From Hyphomicrobiales bacterium (GTDB taxonomy: Bacteria; Pseudomonadota; Alphaproteobacteria; Rhizobiales; Aestuariivirgaceae), in the NCBI GenBank assembly GCA_016710435.1, contig JADJVV010000027.1:1-24997 (forward strand): a stretch of DNA of 24,997 nt. The letters run 5' to 3'. The notes under the pieces were generated by a model. The model had not been told where the DNA came from, searched no databases, and saw only the letters and a program-made list of their open reading frames with translations. Each line of letters starts with the position of its first letter. Position 1 is the first letter of the stretch. This document shows positions 1 through 9,800 of this stretch, one piece after another. The translations under genes and the position numbers were made by a program.

Positions 1-13
1 TAAATAAGCACTG

Positions 14-898
14 GTGTCCGGCATTTCATCTTTTGGTGACATGGCCCCCGGTCTGATGACTTCGCTTGTCTCAAGAAACCCGATCCCAATGTTGGCCTAT
101 CTCGGGCTTTATTCCCGTGGCTCAACCTATGTGGATAAGCGCGCAGCCGGATATGACAGCGACAAGGCGACGACCGCTGCAAATCTCTATTCTCTGGCTG
201 AAGCCATCCCTGAAGTAGTTCCGTTGGGAATAATCCTGAAAGAGGGTGGGCGTGGCCTCACAAAGATTGTGGGTGGAACGGTCACAGAAGCCGCATCGGA
301 GGCACTGACTCAAGGTCTGCAAATCCTGATTGATGACGGAGTTCTGAACGAGAAAAGCACTTGGGGCGAAGCCACGCGGGAAATGGCGGATGCGGCTGCG
401 GCGGGCGGCGTCATGGGCTTTGTAATGGGCGGCACCGCAGTTGGTTACGAGGCAATCTCAAAAACCCTCGCTGACCGCCGCGCAAAGAAAGGCACTCCTG
501 CCGATCCACTGGCAAACCCGCCGGCGCGTCCCGTCGATCCCCTCGCCGCCGCAATGGCCGCAGGGCAACCTTTGCCGCCCGGCCCCGCGCCGGATGCAAT
601 TGCCGCAGCCATGGCCCCAGAGGCAGCACCTTCCGCACCGCAGGCGGAAGCCGCTCCCCCGGTGCGAGCCAATCCAGTTCAGCCGCAGCGACCGGCATCG
701 GTCGTTGCGCCCGCACCTCTCCGGCGCCAAAAGCGCCGGAGGCCACGCCTGCTCCGGTCAGTGACACAACCGCGCCCCCACACACAGTTGCGCCGGAGCA
801 GGCAGGCAATACCATCACCGCAGATCAGATCGCCGCCGAGCCAGACCGGTTCGATGTGGTCGAGGAATCGAGCGGCGTCGGCAAGGATTGGCATCTGA
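14..898 (+). CDS. N-terminal part of the giant polyvalent phage protein, in a different frame
   Basis: This 294-codon frame opens after a TAA at 5-7. The first possible start is GTG 14 and the next is ATG 41; neither has a convincing ribosome binding site, so the real N-terminus is probably upstream of the window or damaged. Residues 1-150 are rich in Ala/Gly and hydrophobic stretches, with a motif near residues 90-105 (VTEAASEALTQGLQ) like internal virion proteins that cross the cell envelope. From about residue 160 the sequence becomes a Pro/Ala linker. It stays coding-like to about position 720, then turns into an Arg-rich tail typical of a wrong frame. In the adjacent frame, open from 475, the same kind of linker continues without a stop into the 856-11190 reading frame. 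I infer one interrupted gene rather than two. Function of this segment is not recognised beyond a possible ejection-protein role. Confidence 0.6.
   Translation: MSGISSFGDMAPGLMTSLVSRNPIPMLAYLGLYSRGSTYVDKRAAGYDSDKATTAANLYSLAEAIPEVVPLGIILKEGGRGLTKIVGGTVTEAASEALTQGLQILIDDGVLNEKSTWGEATREMADAAAAGGVMGFVMGGTAVGYEAISKTLADRRAKKGTPADPLANPPARPVDPLAAAMAAGQPLPPGPAPDAIAAAMAPEAAPSAPQAEAAPPVRANPVQPQRPASVVAPAPLRRQKRRRPRLLRSVTQPRPHTQLRRSRQAIPSPQIRSPPSQTGSMWSRNRAASARIGI
715..722 (+). other. Apparent -1 frameshift joining the two parts of the polyvalent gene
   Basis: Before this point the frame of 14-898 reads as a Pro/Ala linker. After it, the frame leading into 856-11190 reads as the same kind of linker (PAPKAPEATPAP, then TVAPEQAGNTITADQ). 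Moving between them needs a -1 step, equal to one missing base. No classic slippery heptamer is present here. A run of five C at 656-660 is an alternative site. Both frames are open over 475-898, so the exact position is uncertain. A sequencing or assembly deletion is the simplest explanation. Confidence 0.55.
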
Positions 899-3800
899 CT
901 GGCAGGATGGTTGCCCGCGACAAGACGACGAACCAATGGATGGTCGTTACCGAGACCCCCGCCGCTGACGCGGGTGGTGCGCCTGGCAGCACGAGGGATG
1001 CCAGACAACAGCCGCAGGAAGGGCCCACACCGGTTGGTCAGCCGGAAGTGGCGCCGCCTGCGGCTGGACGCGCCGGCGATTCGGCGCCCGATGCTGCGGC
1101 AATACCCGCCTCAGCACCGAAAGATGCACCCGAACAGACGCCAGTTGAGCCCGCCGCTCCCGCCGCTGCCGCGCTACCCGAGCCTGCCGCTCCTGCGCCG
1201 CCAGAGGCAGGCCGCGTCATCGCTACCCGCCCGATCAAGCGAGATACCATCCAAACCCCGTCCGGGGCGAAGGTTGATGTTGAATTGGCCGTGGTCAGCC
1301 TCGATGACCTTACCGCATCGAACGTGGATGACGGCCGGATCAACCCTGCCTATCCGCAGGATCGCCAGCCGCGAGATCGATCGAAGGGCGAGAGCGAGCG
1401 CCAGATTCAGCGCATCATGCAGGATTTCAATCCGCGCCTTCTGGGCGACCTGCCGACCACAGCCGATGGTGCGCCGGTGGTGGATGCATCCGGCATTGTC
1501 GAGAGCGGCAATGGCCGCACCATGACGCTTGGCCGCATCTACCGCGACCGTCCCGACCTGGTGCAGGCCTATCAGGCCGAGATGAAGGCGCAGGGCTATG
1601 ACCTAAGCGGAATCAGGAACCCCGTGGTCGTCCGTGTTCGCAAGACCGACATGACCCCGGCCCAGATCGAGGCCTACACCCGCGACAGCAACACCGACAC
1701 CAAACTGTCCATGTCGGCAGCAGAACAGGCCATGGCTGACGCCAAGGCCATTCCTGCATCGGCGCTGGACATCTATCGCGGCGGAGATATCGACGCAGCC
1801 GCCAACCGGGATTTCGTGCGCGCATTCATGCAGGCGGCTGTGCCGGAGAATGAGCAAAGCACCATGATTTCCCGCGATGGAACCATGAGTCAGGAGGCCG
1901 TGCGCCGCATCAGGGCCGCTCTGTTGGCCCGCGCCTATGGCGATTCCGGCATTGTCGAGAAACTGATCGAGGCCACGGACAACAACATCCGCGCCATCGG
2001 CGGCGCCCTGACCGACATTGCCCCGATGTGGGCCAAGATGCGCGCCGCGGCCGAGAGTGGCCATATCGCGCCGGAGATGGACCAGACCAAAGCCCTGCTT
2101 GAGGCCGTGGCGCTGGTTGATCGGGCGCGCGCCGCCAACCGGAACGTGATCGAATTCGTCAAGCAGCCTGACCTTCTTGCAGGCGATGGCATCAGCCCGA
2201 TGGGCCAGCGTTTCCTCGCGCTGATGTTCCGCGACACGCGCCAATGGACGAAACCGGCGGGTCGTGACAGGATGGTTCTCGGATTCAGCTTCTACGTCGA
2301 GGAGGCGATGAAGACGGCGCCCGGAGCCGATATGTTCGGCGGTGGCGCAAACCCGGATGGCACGCTCGATCTGGCGCGCAAGAAGCAGGAGAAAGACGAT
2401 GGACAAGCCCAACCAACCTCCGACCTCTTCGCTGCGCCAGCCGCTGGAAGCAATGGGTCGAGTGTTCGACCGCCTGGCGGAAACGGAGCCAGACCCGTCG
2501 AACAAGGCGCAACTGACCAAATCGGCGGCCAGCGCCCGGAAGGACGCCCAGAAGGCGTAAAGCCAGAGGCACCGCCAGCCCGCGATACCGGCGAGTCCCT
2601 GATTCAGCGCGGCCGCGACGTGCTCAGGCAGCATGAACGGGCTGGCGACGCGCCATTCAATAATGCGTCCGGTCTGGATTTGCGTGACAGTGCCGAGGGC
2701 CGGTCTCTCGCCGGTGATCTGGCTGCTGCAAAGACCTTTGAGGCCAAGACCGGAATTGCCGAAACCTGGGTGCGGTCGCGCGGCAAGGCCACCGGCGTCG
2801 AGCACCTTGTCGTTCTGGCGAAAGACGGCACGCCTCTCGCCATCATGTCCGGCGAAAGGTCCAGGGTGTCGATGCACGCCTCCGTATGGCGTGCCGGACG
2901 CGCCGGTGAGGTTGCCTATTCGGTTCACAACCATCCGTCGAGCAGTGGGCCGGGTTCGGCTGATGTCGGCATGTTGGCTATCTTCCCCGGAATGCGGATG
3001 GTCATCGCCGGTCATGATGGAACCAGCCATGAGATGACCGCCACCAAGGCACTGACGGACCGCGGCGCGCAGGATGCGGAAAACCTTGGTCCGAAAAATA
3101 AGGACAGTGTTTCCGCGCACCTGGAGCCCCTGTTCGGCAAATTGATGGCGGTTGCCAATGCTGAGGCTATCCAGATTGGAAAAGCGGCTGGGGCCAAAGA
3201 TGGCGGTGAGGCGCTGTGGCGCCGTGGAACCCGCCCCATTTTCCCGCTGACGCTGGAACGACTCGGCCTGATCAACTACACTGGCAAGACCGAATGGCTC
3301 CATGTGATGGAAGCCGAGGGCTTTGATTTCGGAGATATCTATGGACGAGTTTCAAGCACTCACGCTGATCGGCTTGGACGGGCCGGATTCGACATCGCCA
3401 AGATCGGAGATCGAGGCGGAGATAACGCGGCTGCAGGCGGCGCCAATGCCGCACAACCCGCTGCTGACAGACCGAATCGAAAGCCTGCAGAAACTGGCCG
3501 AGACGGCGACGGAAAAGGGCGGGTTCCAACCGAACCCGTAAAGCCTGCCACCACCGGCAACGCCGCAATTGACGGCGCGCTGGATGATCTGTTTGGAGAT
3601 GGCGATGTATCAGGCACCAGCGGCGATCTGGAACGCGATAGCGGAGGCGGGCCCGCTGCGAACCCCGTGGGCGGAGCAGATGTTCCCGCTGCCGGACGAC
3701 CTTCTGGCGATGGCGCTGGAGTCGGAGGAAAAACGGCTGGACGGCCTGTTTCCGGGCGGCCCGACATCGGCGGCCTACCTGGTGGTGATGCCGATGCTCT

Positions 3801-6800
3801 GGGAGGCAAAGGCAATCCGAACCTGGCAGGATCAGGCGGGACCGAACGCGGCGGTGTTCCCGCTGGAAACGGTGGACGAGGCAATGCGGGTGGCGACGGG
3901 CGACTACCTGATGACCGAGGCACAACAGGCAGCACTGCGAGCGATGCTTCTGGTCGAGCCGGAGTAAAGCGCACCGACGCCGAGCGCGTCAGGGACATCA
4001 AGAACCTGTTCGAGGAGCGCCTTGCGCGGTTCCTGACTGAGCCTCAGACCGGCTTTCAGGAGGAATCGAGCGCCCTTGATCAGCGCAAGAAGGAAGCCCT
4101 CGATGCCATTTTCAATGAGGGGGTCGAAGGGCTTGATCCGGCATCCATGTCGGATCGGGAATTGTTCCGCGCCATCATTGCGCCGCTGGCAAAGGCAGGC
4201 CTGACCCGCGATCTGGTTGCCAAACTGCAGCCCTACCTTGAAACCTACCTGGCCGAAACGCGCGCCGGCCGGGCCGATGTGCCGGTAGCGCCCATGGAGC
4301 GTCCTGTTTCTCAGGGGGATCGTGCGGCGGCGCAGGCCAAGGCCGACAAGATCAGGCCGGTGGCAGGGGATGAGGCCAACATTCGCGCTACCCTGCCGCT
4401 GCTTCTGCCCGAGCAACAGGATGATGTGCTCAAGGTCGAGCGCCGTTTTGCCCTGCCAAACGGGCACGGCATGATGATCACAAACGGCACCGGCACCGGC
4501 AAGACCTACAGTGGCGGCGGCGTGATCAAGCGGTTCGTTCAGATGGGCAAGGACAACGTGTTGATCCTCGCGCCGTCCGAGGCCATCCTGCGTGGCTGGA
4601 AGGGGACACTTGACGCCTTGGGCGTGCCGGTCCACCAGCTTTCCGATACCAGGGATGCCGGGCGTGGCGTGACGATGACCACCTATGCCAACCTGGCCGG
4701 AAACGATGCCATCGCGGCGCGCAAGTTCGATCTGATCGTGCCGGATGAGGCGCAGAATCTCAGTTCAAACGCGACAGGGACGCCAACCTCGACGCTCTAC
4801 AGTGTTCGCGCGCTGGCCGGGCGTCCCGGTGACTTGGCGCCCCGGTCCCGGATGTTGCACGCCAAGGATTGGGCCGCATTCGATGCGATGAAGGACGGGG
4901 CCGAGAAGACCACGGTCTACACCCGCCTCAAGGCGCGCGAGGATGCCGAGGTTTCCAAGTGGTCGCAGGAGCCTCGCGGCAAGGTGCTGTTCCTGTCGGC
5001 CACACCATTCGCCTATGACAAGAGCGTGGACTATGCCGAGGGGTTCCTGTTCGACTATCCCAATGATGGCAAGGTCGGCCGGTCAAACCAGAGCGGTCAG
5101 AACCTCTTTTTCACGCAGAATTTCGGCTATCGGATTCGCTACCACAAACTGACCAAGCCGGAAGCGGCGGTGAATAGCGCGGTGTTCGAGCGTGAGTTCC
5201 ACGAGAAGATGAAGCGCGATGGCGTTCTGTCGGGGCGCGCACTGCAGGTCGATGTCGACTATGACCGCAAGTTCGTCACGATGGCTGATGCGGTTGGCAC
5301 CAAGATCGACGCGGTGCTGCAAGACCTGCGCGAAGGTGAGTCTTCGCCGGACAAGGCGCTGGCCGATGGCTACCGGTCGCTTAAGCGGGCGGTTAACCGA
5401 AACTTCACCTACCAGAAGCGGATGCAACTGCTTGAGGCCATCAAGGCCAAGGCGGCCGTTCCTGATATCGAGAAGCACCTGGCAATGGGTCGCAAGGTCG
5501 TGGTGTTCCACGGCTTCAATGTCGGCGGCGGCTTCAACCCCTTCGCACAGGTGGTCGATGGGCAGGATGGCAATGCCATCAAGGCCATGGCTGATCTGAT
5601 GACCAAGCACCCCGATCTGAACAAGATCGACTTTTCCAGTTACGGCACGCCGATAGACACCCTGACCACGGCCTTTGGTGGCCGGGCGCGCACCTTCAAC
5701 GGCACTGTGCCGACCAAGAAGCGGCTGGCAAACCTCGCGGCCTTCAACACCGATGGTAGCGGCGTGGATGTGCTGGTTGTGCAGGCGGATGCGGGTGGCC
5801 CCGGCATTTCGATGCACGATGTCACCGGCGCTCACCAGCGCGTGCTGATCAATCTCGGGATGCCAACCAAACCGACAACCTCGCTGCAGCAAGAGGGGCG
5901 CATCCTGCGGGTCGGGTCTGTCACCAATGCACCCTTCCGCTATTACACCATCGGCACCGGATGGGAGCGCAGCGCCTTCGCCAAGACCATTGCCGAGCGC
6001 AGCGGCACGGTCGAGAACCTGGCGCTGGGCAATGAAGCGCGCACGATGATGGATGCCTTCATTGATGCCTATATCGAGGCGGAAGCGATCGAGCCTTCGG
6101 CGCAGGATGGCATTGGCGGCAAGGCGCGGGATCGGCGGGCCGTCAGCACCACGCCATTCCAGACCGCGATGACGCATTACTTTGGCCGCGCCAAGATCAG
6201 CGGCCGCCGCGATCAGCGTGAAGGCCTGGACTTCTACCCGACACCGGAACCACTGGCCCTGAAAATGGTCGAGTGGGCGGGCATCAGGCCAAACGAGCGC
6301 GTGCTTGAACCATCGGCCGGCGATGGTGCTATTGCGCGCTACATGCCTGACGGCATCGACCTGACGATGGTCGAGCCCTCGATGGACCTCGCCAGCCGGG
6401 CGCAACTGCGCGCCCCTCACGGTAAAACGGTCGAAAGCACCTTCGAGGCCTATCACCTGGTCAACAAGGCGCATGTGATCGTGATGAACCCGCCGTTCGG
6501 ATCGGGCGGCAAGACTGCGATGGATCATGTCGAGAAGGCCATTCGACACTTGCGGCCCGGCGGGCGGATCGTTGCCCTGATTCCGAGCGGCCCCAGTGCC
6601 GATGCGCGGTTTGACAATCTGATGGGCGGCGAGGTCTGGCGCGGCGACAAGATGCTGTCGCTGACTGGCATCGTGAACCTTCCAGCCGTGACGTTCGAGC
6701 GGGCCGGAACCTCTGTGATGAGCCGGATCGTTATCATCGACAAGGCGCGCAATGCCGATGAATTGGTGGCGCTGGCATTTGATCACCGCGGAAACAACCG

Positions 6801-9800
6801 GATCACGGTCGATGCGACCACGATCAAGGGTATGTTCGGCCAGATCGAGCACATGGAAGTGCCGCCCCGCCCCGCGCCGGTGGTCGACGCCGTGACCGAA
6901 TTGGAGACCGAGGGGCAGGACGCATCAACGCCGGTTCCAAGTCAAGCGCAAGCACCGGCGCTGTCTGCCGCCGCTGGCGCGTTCAAACTGGCAAAGGTGG
7001 TTCACGCCAAGACCGGAATTGACCTGTTCGTTGCCACAGCCGGAGCGCGGGTCGAGCGTGATGTCTACATCGCCATGCTGGCGGTCGCCAGGGCGCACGA
7101 TGGCTACTATTCGGCCTTCCGTGGCAATGGGGCCATGCCCGGCTTCCAGTTCAAGACCGAGGCCAACCGGCAGGCGTTCCTTGACGATATGGCAAAGCCG
7201 ACCACGGGCGGGTTTGAAGAGACCGGCGACACATTCCAGACATCACCGCAACTCGTCCGCGAGGCTGCTTCTGCGACCGAGGAAATCACACGCCTTCTGC
7301 CAAAACTGCGGGCTGAGTTGGACCGCCTTGACCTCAAGCGCGTAAAACTGACGGCAGAGGCTGGCGCATGGTGGCAGGGCAAGTTTGCCATAACCGGGCA
7401 GGGCGCGATGGAAATCACCATCGGCGCCAGCGTGAACCCAACCAAGACCCTCTACCACGAGGTCATCCACGCACTGCGGGCGATGAACCTGTTCACGGCC
7501 CAGGAGTGGACTGCGCTGGAAACAGCGGCGGCCAAGGGCTGGATGGAAAAGCACGACATCGCCAAGCGGTATCCCGACCTGTCGCCATCACAGCAGGTCG
7601 AGGAAGCGATTGCGGAGGAATTCAGCGAGGCGCTTGAGGCCAAGAAGGCCCCCAAGGGCCCGCTCCTGGTGCAGGCGTTCAACAAGATCGCGCGACTGAT
7701 GCGGGCTTTCCGCAATGTATTCAACGGGGCAGGCTTCCAGACCGCCGAGGATGTGTTCGGGCGCGTGCTGTCTGGCGAGATTGGCGCTCGGGATGCGGGG
7801 AATAACGGAGTGGCGGCGGATCGGCATCAGGCCCGGCTGGTGAATTGGGGAAAGCAGGTAATTGACCTGTTCCGCAATGTCAGATTGCCGCCCGTGATGG
7901 ATATGGGGGACGTTCCGCCCGTCATTCGCCGCCTGGGTGGCGTCGGGCGCCGCATGGTGCTCCCAACAGGTAAAGCAAAGACGATCAGTAAGACACACCC
8001 AGACCTCACAGCACAGGCTTGGCTGAAACTTCCGGCTTTGATTGCAAACCCGGAAATGGTCATCGACAACCGCGGTGATGATCGTCAAGGCGACTTGATC
8101 GTCATCACATCGGAGTCTGTCGATGATGGTCGTCCAGTGGTTGTTGTCATAAAAACAAACGGCACAGCGGCCAGCAACGAAGCGGCCACCGTCGTCGTAA
8201 CAGTCTACCCGAAGGACAAGATGTCCGACCTTCTGCGCAAGGCAGAGTCTGGGAAACTGATTCGATATGTCAAGGCAAGGCGGGAAAGCGACGGATATAA
8301 GCACATCGGGGCCAATTCCCGTAGTGCTTCACCTCTCGGCGACACCATTTCTCGCCTTCCCGTGGACACCACGATACTGACCTATTCGGACATTTTCAAG
8401 GCAAGAGACGGCTTCGCCGAGGATGACACCAAATTTCAGCGTCCGATCCACACGATTTCCGGTCAGGCGCTTGCCAACCGCGCGACGGCCATGGGTGGGG
8501 CGGTCTTCGTGCCCAACCGCCACATCTGGGAGGAATTGACGACGGCCAGTGCGCCGATCTGGGAGCGGCTGAAAAACGGCCGCGCCGCCGCAATGGATGC
8601 CGTGGATCGTGCGCGAGTGCTGTTGCAGGACCGGATGCTTCCGCTACGCCGCGCTCAGGCCGAGATCGAGAAGGCCTCTCGAGTCAAACTGCCGGAGGAT
8701 CAGAACGTCTACCTCACCGAGACGACGTTCTCGGGTAAAGTTGGCAATCATCTGGGCCGGATTGATCAGGACTTCACCAAGCCGATCATTGACCTGATCG
8801 CGGCCACCAAGGGCGACCTGGATGCTGATACGGTGGGAACCTGGCTCTATGCCCGACATGCCGTCGAGCGCAACGCCCATATCGCATCCATCAACCCGAA
8901 GATGCCTGACGGTGGCTCTGGCATGACGGATGCCGAAGCCAACAGCATTCTCGCGCAGGCCGCCGCCAGCAAGCACGCCGCCACGCTCGACCGCATCGGG
9001 AAACTGATTGACGCCCTACGCGAGAGATCGTTGGAGTTGCGGGTGAATTCAGGCCTGATCAGCCATGCCGATGCGACCATGTGGCGCTCGATGTATAAGC
9101 ACTATGTGCCGATGAAGGGCTGGGCGGAGACCGATCACGGCGAGGCCACACTTGATATATCCGGCATTGGGCGCCGATTCAGCATCGGCGGCAAGGAAAG
9201 CCGCCGCGCGCTTGGCCGCCAATCCGAGGCGTTCAACCCGCTTATCGGTGCCATTACCCAAGCGCAGGAAGTGTCGATCCGGGCCGAAAAGAACGTGGTC
9301 GGCCGGTCGCTCTATGAGTTGGCAAAGGGCCATCCGTCAAAACTCCTGTGGGAGGTCGTGCAGGTCAAGCAGAAACGATATTTCAACAGCACCACAGGTC
9401 TGGTCGAAACCAGGAACGCGAACGCGGCCCAACAGCCGCTTGAGCCCAATGAGATGGCCGTGAAGATCAGCGGGCAGGAAGCGCGGATTGTCATGCACGA
9501 TGCCCGCATTGCCCGCGCCATGACCGGCCTCGGGGCCGATCAGATGGGCACGTTCATCCGGTTCATCGCGCCGCTGTCGCGCTGGTTCTCGATGGCGCGC
9601 ACGATGCTGAACCCGGAATTCATGGTCAAGAACGCCATTCGTGACTTTGAAACGGCGCAGATCAATATGCTTGGCATGGACACGAAGGGGCGGGCAAAGA
9701 TCGCTCTGGCAATGACCAGGGATTGGCGCAAGGCCCTCATGGGTGCCACGCGCGGTTCTGGCGTCAATGCCAATACCGTCTGGGCAAAGCACTTTCGCGA

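Noticed and set aside
441..764. Plus-strand 107-codon frame in the third frame of the N-terminal linker
   Set aside because: Arg/Pro/Gln-rich, no ribosome site, and unlike the three accepted embedded genes its codons do not show GC-rich wobble positions.
1603..3303. Long minus-strand open frame (566 codons) opposite the ParB and JAB domains
   Set aside because: Composition is that of an antisense shadow, and the plus strand carries clear family motifs across it.
4943..5599. Plus-strand +1-frame open stretches within the helicase domain (4943-5152, 5219-5599)
   Set aside because: Arg/Ser/Cys-rich products over a conserved domain of the main frame; no sign of independent coding.
5083..6852. 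Long minus-strand open frame (589 codons) opposite the helicase and methyltransferase region
   Set aside because: It has no recognised motif, is rich in Arg, His and Gln, and mirrors strongly conserved domains on the plus strand. Long antisense frames are expected in GC-rich coding DNA.
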